Positions 1-9,151 of a stretch of 64,000 nt of DNA are shown piece by piece. The notes beneath the pieces were generated by a model, which was given only the letters and a program-made list of their open reading frames with translations, was not told the DNA's origin and searched no databases. Numbering within the stretch: the first letter of the stretch is position 1; each line of letters starts with the position of its first letter. The position numbers and the translations under genes are program-made. This DNA is from Pengzhenrongella frigida (lineage in GTDB: Bacteria; Actinomycetota; Actinomycetes; Actinomycetales; Cellulomonadaceae), in contig NZ_SDWW01000004.1 of assembly GCF_004168625.1 (NCBI RefSeq), positions 62,001 to 126,000 of the forward strand. Direction: 5' to 3'.

Positions 1-192
1 GAGCTGGACGACCTGCTCGCGGCGCTCGACCTGGACCAGCCGTACCCCGGTGAGCCGGCCGAAGGCCCCCGCGGCCGCGCCGGCTCCCCGAAGAAGGTCT
101 CCCTGCCCGAGGGCTGGCTCGCCTCGCGCGACCTGAGCGACGACTTCCGCCGCGCCCTGCGCGAGGCCGAGCTGAGCGTCTCCGGCGGCTGA
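1..192 (+). CDS. 3' end of an unidentified gene
   Basis: The window opens inside a reading frame that encodes 63 residues and ends at TGA 190-192. The visible tail is acidic and Pro/Gly-rich in the middle and ends in a charged helical segment (SLPEGWLASRDLSDDF, then ALREAELSVSGG). Third positions are almost all G or C, so it is coding. I do not recognise the family from this fragment. It is convergent with the alpha-glucosidase, only 21 bp away. Confidence 0.6.
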   Translation, partial: ELDDLLAALDLDQPYPGEPAEGPRGRAGSPKKVSLPEGWLASRDLSDDFRRALREAELSVSGG

Positions 193-213
193 GCCGTCCC
201 CGCGGCGTCGGGG

Positions 214-2001
214 TCAGCGGGCCGGCTGGAGCCAGACCGTCGTGTCGGTCGGCAGGGTGGTGATGCCCGACGACGTCTCCAACGGCGCGCTGGCGATCAG
301 CACGGTCGCGTCCGCGGGCAGGGTCACCGGCGCGCTGCCGAGGTTGGCCAGCACCAGGACACCGGAGTTGACCAGCGCCAGGACGGCGGCGGCGTCCGCC
401 CCGGGTGCGACGTCGCCGGGGGCATCTACCCAGGCCAGCGAGCCGGCCCCGAGGTCGAACCGACGCCGCAGCGCGAGCGCGGTGCGGTAGGTCTCGTAGG
501 TCGAGCCGGCCACGCCCTGCTGGGCGTCGAGCGCGTACCCGGACCACGACGCGGGCTGGGGGAGCCAGGTCGTCCCGGTCGGGGAGAACCCGAAGCCGGG
601 GTCGCCGGCGGCCCACGGCAGCGGCACGCGGCAGCCGTCGCGCCCGCGCTCGCTGTGCCCGGAGCGCCACCACGCCGGGTCCTGGCGCAGGTCGTCGTCG
701 AGCGCCGTGTGCTCAGGCAGGCCGAGCTCCTCGCCCTGGTAGAGGTACGCGGAGCCCGGCAGCGCGAGCATCAGCAGCGACGCGGCGCGGGCCCGGCGCA
801 GGCCGAGCGCCTCGTCCGGCTGCTCGTCCCCGTGGCCGATGCCGTTGGGCCGGGCGTTCGCCTCGGTCAGGCCGAGCCGCGAGGTGTGCCGCACGGTGTC
901 GTGGTTGGACAGCACCCAGGTGGTGGGGGCGCCGACGGCGTCGCTCGCCTCGAGGGACGCGGTCACCACCCGGCGCAGGGCCGGGGCGGCCCAGCGGGTG
1001 GTGAGGAACGAGAAGTTGAAGGCCTGGTGCATCTCGTCGGGGCGCACGTAGCGCGCCAGCCGCGCGAGCGGCTCGACCCAGGCCTCCGCGACGAGCGCCC
1101 GGTCACCGTCGTACTCGGCGAGCACCCGGTGCCATGCCCGGTAGATCTCGTGCACGCCCTCCTGGTCGAACATCGGGCCGGGATCACCGGCGCCGGTGGA
1201 GACGTCGTCCGGGTCGACGGTGCCGTCGGGAGTGGCAGCGCCGTCGGGAGCGCCGTCGGCCCCCTCGATCATCGACGTGTCACCGTCCCAGTCGGGCAGG
1301 CCCGGCTCCTTGACCAGGCCGTGCGCGACGTCGATCCGGAACCCGTCGACGCCCTTGTCCAGCCAGAACCGCAGCACGTCCTCGAACTCGGAGCGGACCT
1401 GCGGGTTGTCCCAGTCGAGGTCCGGCTGCTTCGTGTCGAACAGGTGCAGGTACCACTCGCCGTCGGGCACCCGGGTCCAGGCGCGCCCGCCGAAGATGGA
1501 CTTCCAGTTGTTCGGCGGCTGCGAGCCGTCTGCGCCCGTGCCCGGCCGGAACAGGTAGCGCGCGCGTTCGGGGCTTCCGGGCGGCGAGGCGAGCGCCGCG
1601 ACGAACCAGTCGTGCTCGTCGGAGGTGTGGTTCGGCACGAGGTCGACGATGACCCGCAGGCCGACACCGTGGGCGCGCTCGAGCAGGGCGTCGAAGTCGG
1701 CGAGCGTGCCGAAGATCGGGTCCACGTCGCGGTAGTCGGCGACGTCGTAGCCGGCGTCGGCCTGGGGGGAGCGGTAGAACGGGGACAGCCAGAGGGCGTC
1801 GACGCCGAGGGCCACGAGGTGGTCGAGCCGGGCCGTGATGCCGGGCAGGTCGCCGATCCCGTCACCCGAGCCGTCGGCGAAGGACCGCGGGTAGACCTGG
1901 TAGATCACGGCGTGGCGCCACCACTCGCCGCCGGGCGCCTGCGCGGCGTGGACGAGGGTGGTCGTGGGTGCCAGGGCGCGAGCGGTCGTCTGCGGGGTCA
2001 C
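214..2001 (-). CDS. aglA: Alpha-glucosidase, GH13 (oligo-1,6/maltodextrin glucosidase type)
   Basis: This cytoplasmic GH13 hydrolase of 595 aa should release glucose from the non-reducing ends of imported maltodextrins. The four GH13 regions are visible: DLVPNHTS at 120-127, GFRIDVAHG at 220-228 with nucleophile Asp224, ALVAEAW with acid/base Glu306, and VLSNHDTVRH with Asp368. There is no signal peptide. It starts at GTG 2001. Residues 243-276 are an acidic Gly/Asp-rich loop that looks disordered and is probably lineage-specific. It lies 112 bp downstream of the LacI-family regulator on the same strand, so the two may be cotranscribed and under the control of that regulator. The exact substrate (alpha-1,4 or alpha-1,6) cannot be read from the motifs. 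Confidence 0.9.
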   Translation of the reverse strand: MTPQTTARALAPTTTLVHAAQAPGGEWWRHAVIYQVYPRSFADGSGDGIGDLPGITARLDHLVALGVDALWLSPFYRSPQADAGYDVADYRDVDPIFGTLADFDALLERAHGVGLRVIVDLVPNHTSDEHDWFVAALASPPGSPERARYLFRPGTGADGSQPPNNWKSIFGGRAWTRVPDGEWYLHLFDTKQPDLDWDNPQVRSEFEDVLRFWLDKGVDGFRIDVAHGLVKEPGLPDWDGDTSMIEGADGAPDGAATPDGTVDPDDVSTGAGDPGPMFDQEGVHEIYRAWHRVLAEYDGDRALVAEAWVEPLARLARYVRPDEMHQAFNFSFLTTRWAAPALRRVVTASLEASDAVGAPTTWVLSNHDTVRHTSRLGLTEANARPNGIGHGDEQPDEALGLRRARAASLLMLALPGSAYLYQGEELGLPEHTALDDDLRQDPAWWRSGHSERGRDGCRVPLPWAAGDPGFGFSPTGTTWLPQPASWSGYALDAQQGVAGSTYETYRTALALRRRFDLGAGSLAWVDAPGDVAPGADAAAVLALVNSGVLVLANLGSAPVTLPADATVLIASAPLETSSGITTLPTDTTVWLQPAR

Positions 2002-2113
2002 GGCGGAGCCAATCTCGGGGGTGGGGACGAGGGTCGTGCGGCCGCGGGGGTGGGGCGAGGCAGCCGGCGGGGAGCAGCGCGTGCGGCCGATCGACCGGCG
2101 CAGGCGCGGGGAC

Positions 2114-3151
2114 TCAGGGTACGACGGGTGCGGCTCCGGTCGAGCCGCGCACGATGAGCTCGGGATGGAACAGCAGCTCGGTCCGCAGGCCCCGGGTGCC
2201 GCTGATCTCCGCGACGAGCGTGGCGACGGCGGCCTCGCCCATCGCGAGGGCCGGTTGGCGCACCGTGGTCAGCGGGGGATCGGTGAACGCCATCAGCGGG
2301 GAGTCGTCGTAGCCGACGACGGAGATGTCCTCCGGGACCCGCAGGCCGCGGGCCCGGGCCGCGCGGATGGCCCCGAGCGCCATGAGGTCCGAGCCGCACA
2401 CGATCGCGGTGTGCCCGGAGGCGATGAGCTCGCCGGCCGCGGCCTGCCCGCCTTCGACGGTGAACAGGGTGGAGACGATGTGCTGGCCGGCGTCCAGGAC
2501 GCCGAGATGCTTGCGCAGGTTCTCCGCGAAGCTCACGACCTTGCGCTGAGCCGGCACGAACCGGTCGGGGCCGATGGCGAGCCCGATGCTCCGGTGCCCG
2601 AGCGCGACCAGGTGACGGACCGCGAGGTCGATCGCGGCGCCGTCGTCCGAGGAGATGGCCGGGGCGTCGACGCCCTCGGCGAACCCGTTGAGCAGCACGA
2701 TCGGCAGCCCGCGGCTGCGCAGCCGGTGGTAGCGCTCGCGGCTGGCCGAGGTGTCCGCGTGCAGGCCGGAGACGAAGACGATCCCGTCGACGTCGTGCTC
2801 CAGGAGCATCTCGACGTACTCGTCCTCGGTCGTGCCGCCGGGGGACTGCGTGCACAGCAGCGGGGTGTACCCGCGCACCGACAGCATCGACTCGATGTAC
2901 TGCGCGAACGTGGGAAAGACCGGGTTGGTGAGCTCGGGGACGATCAGCCCGACGAGCCCGGCCGAGCGGGTGCGCAGCTTCTCCGGTCGCTCGTAGCCGA
3001 GCATGTCGAGCGCCGCGAGCACCGCCTGGCGGGTCTGCGAGGAGACGCCCTGCTTGCCGTTGAGGACGCGCGACACCGTGGCTGTACTCACGCCCGCCTG
3101 GTCGGCGACGTCAGTCAGTCGGGTGCGCACGTGCGGAGGGGTGGAGGACAC
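2114..3151 (-). CDS. LacI-family transcriptional regulator of the maltodextrin locus
   Basis: A DNA-binding repressor of 345 aa. The N-terminal LacI helix-turn-helix is clear (RLTDVADQAGVSTATVSRVL, about residues 8-27), followed by a hinge and a periplasmic-binding-like sensor domain. I place the start at GTG 3151 because GAAGG lies just upstream and the HTH then begins a few residues in, as usual. A longer frame to 3310 would add 53 residues running into the divergent malE promoter and is unlikely. It is divergent from malE and upstream of an alpha-glucosidase, the arrangement of MalR/AglR-type regulators. The effector is presumably maltose or a maltodextrin (inference). Confidence 0.9.
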   Translation of the reverse strand: MSSTPPHVRTRLTDVADQAGVSTATVSRVLNGKQGVSSQTRQAVLAALDMLGYERPEKLRTRSAGLVGLIVPELTNPVFPTFAQYIESMLSVRGYTPLLCTQSPGGTTEDEYVEMLLEHDVDGIVFVSGLHADTSASRERYHRLRSRGLPIVLLNGFAEGVDAPAISSDDGAAIDLAVRHLVALGHRSIGLAIGPDRFVPAQRKVVSFAENLRKHLGVLDAGQHIVSTLFTVEGGQAAAGELIASGHTAIVCGSDLMALGAIRAARARGLRVPEDISVVGYDDSPLMAFTDPPLTTVRQPALAMGEAAVATLVAEISGTRGLRTELLFHPELIVRGSTGAAPVVP

Positions 3152-3327
3152 CGGACCTTCTCGTCTTGAGGGCGGAAACCACCGTATCGGGTGAGGCTGA
3201 AACGTTACCTGAAATTTACCGCAACAACTTGCAAAGCGGCCCGTCCGCAGATTAGCGTCAGCGACATCAGGGTTGATGGGGCTTCCACTCGCATCGGCCG
3301 ACACACCCATTGCTTGGAGAACCCACG
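3152..3327. promoter_or_regulatory. Divergent regulator/malE control region with candidate operators
   Basis: This 176-bp region separates the LacI-family gene from malE. It holds a near tandem pair, TGAAACGTTACC then TGAAATTTACC (3198-3220). The first half resembles the TGAAANCGNTT core of LacI-family operators. ACTTGCAAAG (3227-3236) contains the palindrome TTGCAA, the core of streptomycete MalR sites, and could double as a -35 box for malE with an AT-rich -10 near 3250-3256. AGGTCC/GAAGG serves the regulator and TTGGAGA serves malE. Operators and promoter are inferred from sequence only. Confidence 0.45.
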
Positions 3328-4554
3328 ATGCGACGAAGCATCAGTCTCGTAGCCGTGCTCGCAACGGCGCTCGCCCTCGCGGCCTGCTCGAGCTCGTCCG
3401 ACACCCCCGCCGCCGACCCGACCACCGAGGCGGCGGCCGATGGCGGCAGCCTCACGATCTGGGTCGACGAGACCCGGAAGCCGGCCGTCGAGGCCGCCGC
3501 GACCGCGTTCGAGGAGGAGACCGGCACCACCGTCGAGCTCGTCCTGAAGAACTTCGACGACATCCGGGCCGACTTCCTCGCCCAGGTCCCGACCGGTGAA
3601 GGCCCCGACATCACCGTCGGCGCGCACGACTGGCTCGGGGAGATGACGTCGAACGGCGTCGTCGCCCCGATCGAGCTCGGCGACATCGCGGCTGACTTCG
3701 AGCCCGTCTCCATCGAGGCGTTCACGCAGGACGGGCAGGTCTACGGCCTCCCGTACGCGGTCGAGAACATCGCGCTGATCCGCAACACCGCCCTCGCGCC
3801 GCAGGCGCCCGCCACCTGGGACGACGCCGTCGCCACGGGCAAGGCCGCCGGCAAGACGTACCCGATCCTCGTCCAGATGGGCGACGAGGGTGACCCGTAC
3901 ACGATGTACCCGCTGCAGACCTCGTTCGGGGCGCCGGTGTTCGTCCAGAACGAGGACGGCTCGTACGCCCCCGAGCTCGCCCTCGGCGGCGAGCCGGGCA
4001 CCGCGTTCTCGCAGTGGCTCGCGGCCCAGGGTGCGGCCAAGGTCCTCGACCCCGCCATCACCTACGACATCGCCGTCGCGGCCTTCGCGGCCGGTGAGTC
4101 GCCGTACATCGTCGGTGGACCGTGGATGCTCGACTCCTTCCCGGGTCTCGATCTCGCCATCGACCCGATCCCCAGCGCTGGTGGCCAGCCTGCCCAGCCG
4201 TTCGTCGGCGTCGCCGGCTTCTACGTGAACGCGAAGAGCGAGAACGGCCTGCTGGCCAACGACTTCCTCGTGAACTTCATGTCGAGCGAAGACGCCCAGC
4301 TCGCGCTGTACGAGGCCGGCGACCGTCCGCCGGCCCTCATCGCCGCGGCTGACACCGCGTCGGCCGACCCGATCACCGCCGGCTTCCGTGCCGTCGGTGC
4401 CGACGCCGTCCCGATGCCGTCCATCCCCGAGATGGGTTCGGTGTGGTCCTTCTGGGGCGTGACCGAGGCCGGCATCGTCTCCGGGGCGCAGGAGCCCGTG
4501 GCTGCCTGGACCAAGATGGTCGCGGACATCCAGGGCGCGCTCGACGCGTCCTGA
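3328..4554 (+). CDS. malE: Maltodextrin ABC transporter, solute-binding lipoprotein
   Basis: An extracytoplasmic binding protein of 408 aa. It has a type II signal peptide with lipobox LALAAC and lipidated Cys20, then a Ser-rich linker and a family 1 binding-protein fold (GGSLTIWVDE, EGPDITVGAHDW, YGLPYAVENIAL, PYIVGGPWMLDSF). The sequence pattern is that of the MalE/MdxE group. The start is ATG 3328, preceded by TTGGAGA; the frame is open back to 3310. It is the first gene of malE-malF-malG-GH13. A perfect 12-bp hairpin just after its stop may stabilise its own message so that it is made in excess over the permeases. Confidence 0.93.
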   Translation: MRRSISLVAVLATALALAACSSSSDTPAADPTTEAAADGGSLTIWVDETRKPAVEAAATAFEEETGTTVELVLKNFDDIRADFLAQVPTGEGPDITVGAHDWLGEMTSNGVVAPIELGDIAADFEPVSIEAFTQDGQVYGLPYAVENIALIRNTALAPQAPATWDDAVATGKAAGKTYPILVQMGDEGDPYTMYPLQTSFGAPVFVQNEDGSYAPELALGGEPGTAFSQWLAAQGAAKVLDPAITYDIAVAAFAAGESPYIVGGPWMLDSFPGLDLAIDPIPSAGGQPAQPFVGVAGFYVNAKSENGLLANDFLVNFMSSEDAQLALYEAGDRPPALIAAADTASADPITAGFRAVGADAVPMPSIPEMGSVWSFWGVTEAGIVSGAQEPVAAWTKMVADIQGALDAS

Positions 4555-4584
4555 GCTCGACCGCACGTCGCGTGAACCCGCGGG

Positions 4585-4619
4585 GCGCGCAGCCGGGACA
4601 CCTGTCACCGGCTGCGCGC
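4585..4619 (+). terminator. Intra-operon hairpin 1 between malE and malF
   Basis: GCGCGCAGCCGG (4585-4596) pairs perfectly with CCGGCTGCGCGC (4608-4619) around an 11-nt loop. No U-tract follows, so partial termination or 3'-end protection of malE mRNA is more likely than full termination. Confidence 0.65.
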
Positions 4620-4686
4620 TTCGCGCGTCAGTCCGGCTCGTTCGCGAGCCGCCAGCCGCTGCGCACCACCGTGCGCCACCCCACGA

Positions 4687-4710
4687 CGTCGTCGGCGAGG
4701 CCCGACGACG
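4687..4710 (+). terminator. Intra-operon hairpin 2 between malE and malF
   Basis: CGTCGTCGG (4687-4695) pairs with CCGACGACG (4702-4710) around a 6-nt loop, about 23 bp before malF. With hairpin 1 it forms a two-hairpin leader that could lower permease synthesis relative to the binding protein. Confidence 0.5.
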
Positions 4711-4732
4711 CCACCCGCGCACGGAGGTACCG

Positions 4733-6385
4733 ATGAGTTCGCCCCTGTTGCCGCAGATGCACGACCCTGTGGTCGCACTTCCCCCCGAGACCCCGAGGTC
4801 CCGCCGGGCCGCACGCCGCGTGCTGCGGGACGCCGACGGCGGTCACGCCACGAACTTCTCGCGCGGCTTCGTGGTCAAGCTGCTGCTGCTGGCGATGATC
4901 GACGCGCTCGGGGTCTACGTCGTCATGGCGGCCTGGGGGCAGGGGTCCTTCGGGATCCTCTGGTCGATGGTCGGCCTGCTGGTCGGTGCGAACTACGTGT
5001 ACTTCAGCAAGCGCGCGCTGCCGATGAAGTACATCCTGCCGGGGCTCTCGTTTCTGCTCGTCTACCAGATCTTCGTCATCCTCTTCACGGGTTTCGTCGC
5101 GTTCACGAACTACGGCGACGGGCACAACTCGACCAAGGCCGACGCGATCGAGGCCCTGCTCATCCAGAACGAGCGGCGCGTCGAGGGCTCGGACGCGTAC
5201 CCGCTCACGGTCCTGGCCGACGGCGACGAGCTCGCCTTCGCGATCGTCACGTCCGACGGCGACGTCCGGGTCGGGCGCGCCGAGGCGCCGCTCGAGACCA
5301 TCGACGAGGCCGAGGTCGACGACGACGTCGTCACGGCGGTGCCCGGCTACGAGGTGCTCGGCCGCCAGGCGATCCTGGCGCGCCAGTCCGACGTGACCGA
5401 CCTGCGCGTGCCGGTCTCGAGCGATCCCGCGGACGGTTCGATCCGCACGCAGGATGCGCGCAGCGGCTACGTCTTCATCTCGACGATGCACTACGACGAG
5501 ACCACCGACTCCATGACGGACGCGCTCACCGGGACGGTGTACACCCCGAACGACGACGGTCAGTTCGAGTCGGCCGACGGCGCGACGCTCGCCGTGGGCT
5601 GGCGGGTCCTGGTCGGCTTCGACAACTTCGTCAAGGCGTTCGGCGACCCGCGGTACTCGACGCCGTTCCTCAAAGTCTTCGCGTGGACCGTCGCGTTCGC
5701 GGCACTGTCCGTGGTGACCACGTTCCTGCTGGGGCTGTTCCTGGCGATGGTGTTCAACGACGAGCGGGTCAAGGGCCGCAAGATCTACCGGACCCTGATG
5801 ATCCTGCCGTACGCGATCCCGGGCTTCCTGGCCGCGCTGCTGTGGTCGGGGATGCTGAACACCAAGTTCGGGTTCGTCAACCAGATCCTGCTCGGCGGTG
5901 CCGAGATCCCATGGCTGACCGACCCGTGGCTGGCCAAGCTCGCCGTCCTCGGGGTGAACCTGTGGCTGGGGTTCCCCTACATGTTCCTGATCTGCACCGG
6001 CGCGCTGCAGTCGATCCCCGGCGACGTCCTCGAGGCCGCCAAGATCGACGGCGCCGGCGGGATCCGGACCTGGAAGTCGGTGACGATGCCGTTGCTGCTG
6101 ATCGCGACCGCGCCGCTGCTGATCTCGTCGTTCGCGTTCAACTTCAACAACTTCACCCTGATCTACATGCTGACCGGCGGTGGGCCGCGGTTCGCCGACG
6201 CGTCGGTACCGCTCGGGCACACCGACATCCTCATCTCGATGGTCTATTCGATCTCCGGCGTCGACGGCAACGCCGCCAAGGACTACGGGTTGGCGAGCGC
6301 ACTGTCGATCGTCATCTTCGTGATCGTGGGGACGATCTCGGCCATCGCGTTCCGGCAGACCCGCAAGCTCGAGGAGATCAACTGA
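4733..6385 (+). CDS. malF: Maltodextrin ABC transporter permease MalF
   Basis: An integral membrane permease of 550 aa. Three N-terminal membrane segments (about residues 43-66, 70-90 and 100-125) precede a large extracytoplasmic domain (about 126-300) equivalent to the MalF P2 loop. A five-helix permease core follows, with the EAA loop EAAKIDGAG near residue 433 that contacts the ATPase. The length resembles E. coli MalF (514 aa), unlike most short sugar permeases. ATG 4733 follows GGAGG. A single base separates its stop from malG. No ATPase gene is present in the operon, so a shared MsiK-type ATPase elsewhere is assumed. Confidence 0.93.
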   Translation: MSSPLLPQMHDPVVALPPETPRSRRAARRVLRDADGGHATNFSRGFVVKLLLLAMIDALGVYVVMAAWGQGSFGILWSMVGLLVGANYVYFSKRALPMKYILPGLSFLLVYQIFVILFTGFVAFTNYGDGHNSTKADAIEALLIQNERRVEGSDAYPLTVLADGDELAFAIVTSDGDVRVGRAEAPLETIDEAEVDDDVVTAVPGYEVLGRQAILARQSDVTDLRVPVSSDPADGSIRTQDARSGYVFISTMHYDETTDSMTDALTGTVYTPNDDGQFESADGATLAVGWRVLVGFDNFVKAFGDPRYSTPFLKVFAWTVAFAALSVVTTFLLGLFLAMVFNDERVKGRKIYRTLMILPYAIPGFLAALLWSGMLNTKFGFVNQILLGGAEIPWLTDPWLAKLAVLGVNLWLGFPYMFLICTGALQSIPGDVLEAAKIDGAGGIRTWKSVTMPLLLIATAPLLISSFAFNFNNFTLIYMLTGGGPRFADASVPLGHTDILISMVYSISGVDGNAAKDYGLASALSIVIFVIVGTISAIAFRQTRKLEEIN

Positions 6386-6386
6386 C

Positions 6387-7295
6387 ATGGCAATCGAGAC
6401 CGTGCAGGTGCCTCGCCCGTCCGTCGTTCCCGCCGCCCCGCACCGCCTGAGCCGCAAGCGGTGGTTCACCGAGATCGGCTGGCGGCACGTCGTCGGCGTC
6501 CTCGCCGTGATCTACGCCGGCTTCCCGATCGTCTACGTCCTGTCCGCCTCGCTCAGCGAGAACGGCACGCTGACCGGGTCGAACCAGCTGTTCGCCCAGG
6601 TGAGCGGGCTGAACTACGCCGAGCTCAACGACACGCTGTTCTGGACCTGGATGGGCAACACCCTGGTCATCGCGATCGTCACCGCGATCGGCACCGTGCT
6701 GATGGGGGCCGCCGCGGCCTACGCGTTCAGCCGGTTCCGGTTCACCGGACGCCGCGGTGGCCTGACCGCGCTGCTCATCATCCAGATGTTCCCGCAGATG
6801 CTGGCCTTCGTGGCGATCTTCCTGCTGCTGCTGGGCCTGGGCAACGTGGTGCCGCTCCTCGGGCTGAACAGCACGCTGGCCCTGATCTGCGTGTACCTCG
6901 GCGGATCGCTCGGGGTGAACACGTTCCTCATGTACGGGTTCTTTAACACCGTGCCCCGGGAGCTGGACGAGGCCGCGAAGCTCGACGGCGCGTCCCACGC
7001 CCAGATCTACTGGACCATCATCTTGCGGCTGGTCGCCCCTATCCTTGCCGTCGTCGGCCTGCTCTCGTTCATCGCCAGCTTCGGGGAGTTCATCATCGCG
7101 CGGATCATCCTGCAGTCCGAGGGCAACTGGACGCTCGCCGTCGGGCTCTACGGCTGGGTCTCCCAGCGTCTCGACGCCAACTGGGGCCTGTTCGCGGCCG
7201 GCGCGGTCATCGCGGCCGTCCCGGTGCTGATCCTGTTCCTGTTCCTGCAGAAGTACATCGTCGGGGGTCTGACCGCGGGTTCGGTCAAGGGTTGA
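6387..7295 (+). CDS. malG: Maltodextrin ABC transporter permease MalG
   Basis: The second permease subunit, 302 aa. One N-terminal membrane helix (about 34-54) precedes the binding-protein-dependent permease domain with the EAA loop EAAKLDGASHAQIYW starting at residue 195. The C-terminus KYIVGGLTAGSVKG is typical of MalG proteins. It forms the heterodimeric channel with MalF. The stop codon overlaps the start of the following GH13 gene (TTGA), so translation is probably coupled. Confidence 0.94.
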   Translation: MAIETVQVPRPSVVPAAPHRLSRKRWFTEIGWRHVVGVLAVIYAGFPIVYVLSASLSENGTLTGSNQLFAQVSGLNYAELNDTLFWTWMGNTLVIAIVTAIGTVLMGAAAAYAFSRFRFTGRRGGLTALLIIQMFPQMLAFVAIFLLLLGLGNVVPLLGLNSTLALICVYLGGSLGVNTFLMYGFFNTVPRELDEAAKLDGASHAQIYWTIILRLVAPILAVVGLLSFIASFGEFIIARIILQSEGNWTLAVGLYGWVSQRLDANWGLFAAGAVIAAVPVLILFLFLQKYIVGGLTAGSVKG

Positions 7296-9151
7296 GCGCG
7301 CCCACCCCGCCGGCGGGCGCTGACGCCCCGCCGCCTCACCTGCTCGGGTCGGCGCACCACGACGGCTCGGAGCTCTACGTCCCCGCGGGCACGCCCGCCC
7401 TCGGGGACGTGGTGCCCGTGCGGTTCCGGGTCCCGGCGGCCGGGACCGAGCGGGGCGTGTGGGTGCGCACGCTGCGCGACGGCGAGCCGCGCATGGTCGA
7501 GGCCACGCTCGACGCGGTGGACGACGACGAGCGCTGGTACGTCGCGCAGGTGCCCGTGCACAACCCGGTCACGCAGTACCGCGCGCTGCTCGACGAGCCG
7601 GGCGGGTACCGCTGGCTGAACGGTCGCGGGACCTTCGCACGCGAGGTGCCGGACGCCGCGGACTTCCGCCTGACCGTGCACCCGCCGGCACCGGAGTGGC
7701 TCCGCGAGACGGTCGTCTACCAGATCTTCCCCGACCGGTTCGCACGGTCCGGTGCGGTCCGGCCCGTCCCCGACTGGGCCGAGCCCGCCCGGTGGGACGA
7801 CGCCGCGATCGGTTCCGGCCCGAGCACGCCGCGGCAGTTCTTCGGCGGCGACCTCGGCGGGATCGAGGCGCATCTGGACCACCTCGAGCGGCTCGGCGTC
7901 GGGACCGTCTACCTCACCCCGTTCTTCGAAGGGCGCTCCAACCACCGCTACGACGCGAGCTCGTTCGACCACGTCGACCCGCTGCTCGGCGGGGACGCGG
8001 CGCTGGTCTCCCTGCGCCGCGCGCTCGCGGTCCGCGGCATGCACCTGATCGGCGACCTCACCACGAACCACACCGGCGCCGGGCACGAGTGGTTCCGGCG
8101 CGCCCAGGCCGACGCCACCTGTGAGGAGGCCAGCCTCTACCTGTGGTCCGACGCCGACCCCGGGTACGTCAGCTGGCTCGAGCACGCGTCCCTGCCCAAG
8201 CTCGACTACCGCGCCCCGGCCCTCGCCTCCCGCATGATCGACGGCCCGGAGTCGGTCATCGGGCACTGGCTGCAGCCGCCCTACTCGCTGGACGGCTGGC
8301 GGATCGACGTCGCCAACATGACCGGGCGGCACGCCGTCGACGACGCCACGCACGCCGTCGCGCGCACGATCCGGCGCACGATGACCGACCTCAACCCCGA
8401 CGCGGTCCTGGTCAGCGAGCACTTCCACGACGCGGGCCTGGACCTGTCCGGCGACGGCTGGCACGCGAACATGAACTACTCGGCGTTCACCCGACCGCTG
8501 TGGACCTGGCTGGTCGACCCCGCCACGACGCTCGGCTTCCTCAGCCTGCCGATCACGATCCCGCGCCGGGGTGGCGTGAGCGTCGTCGAGACGATGCGCG
8601 AGTTCGACTCGGCCATCCCGTGGGCCGTGACGGCGAACCAGTGGAACCTGCTCGGCTCGCACGACACCCCGCGGGTGCGGACCATCACGGGCGACCCCGC
8701 GCTGGTCGAGGTCGCCGCCGGGCTGCTGTTCACCTACCCCGGCACCCCGACGATCTTCGCGGGCGACGAGATCGGCCTGACCGGCACCAACGGCGAACGC
8801 GGCCGTGGCTCGATGCCCTGGGACCGTCCCGATCGCTGGGACGCGCGCACGTTCGCGGTCTACCAGGCGCTGATCGCGCTGCGCCGGGGCTCGCGCGCGC
8901 TCCGCGAGGGCGGCCTGCGCTGGGCCGTGGTGGCCGACGACGCGTTTGCGTACCTGCGCGAGACCGCCGACGAGCGCGTGCTCGTGCTGATCGCCCGGTC
9001 GAGCTGGGCCGGTACCCGCCTGCCGCGGCATCTGCTCGCGCCCGGCGCCAGCCCGGAGAACCTCTACGGCGGAGGCACCCTCGCCGTCGGCCCGGACGGC
9101 CTCCACCTGCCGGGCGACGGCCCAAGCGTGCAAGTCTGGCGCCTAGCCTGA
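7292..9151 (+). CDS. GH13 alpha-glycosidase, MalZ/neopullulanase type
   Basis: A cytoplasmic amylolytic enzyme of 619 aa encoded at the end of the malEFG operon. Residues 20-130 look like an N-terminal beta-sandwich of the CBM34/maltodextrin-glucosidase type, followed by the GH13 barrel. The conserved regions are GDLTTNHTG (about 254), GWRIDVANMTG with nucleophile Asp near 338, VSEHFHD with Glu near 375, and GSHDTPR near 455. There is no signal peptide, so it acts on imported oligosaccharides. The start is TTG 7292, overlapping the malG stop. A leucine start is less common, but no better in-frame ATG or GTG lies near the operon junction. Cyclomaltodextrinase or MalZ-like activity is likely; the exact specificity is not readable. 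Confidence 0.88.
   Translation: MSAPTPPAGADAPPPHLLGSAHHDGSELYVPAGTPALGDVVPVRFRVPAAGTERGVWVRTLRDGEPRMVEATLDAVDDDERWYVAQVPVHNPVTQYRALLDEPGGYRWLNGRGTFAREVPDAADFRLTVHPPAPEWLRETVVYQIFPDRFARSGAVRPVPDWAEPARWDDAAIGSGPSTPRQFFGGDLGGIEAHLDHLERLGVGTVYLTPFFEGRSNHRYDASSFDHVDPLLGGDAALVSLRRALAVRGMHLIGDLTTNHTGAGHEWFRRAQADATCEEASLYLWSDADPGYVSWLEHASLPKLDYRAPALASRMIDGPESVIGHWLQPPYSLDGWRIDVANMTGRHAVDDATHAVARTIRRTMTDLNPDAVLVSEHFHDAGLDLSGDGWHANMNYSAFTRPLWTWLVDPATTLGFLSLPITIPRRGGVSVVETMREFDSAIPWAVTANQWNLLGSHDTPRVRTITGDPALVEVAAGLLFTYPGTPTIFAGDEIGLTGTNGERGRGSMPWDRPDRWDARTFAVYQALIALRRGSRALREGGLRWAVVADDAFAYLRETADERVLVLIARSSWAGTRLPRHLLAPGASPENLYGGGTLAVGPDGLHLPGDGPSVQVWRLA

Noticed and set aside
4628-6469. Minus-strand open frame of 613 codons opposite malF
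   Set aside because: Charged low-complexity translation antisense to a well-defined permease.
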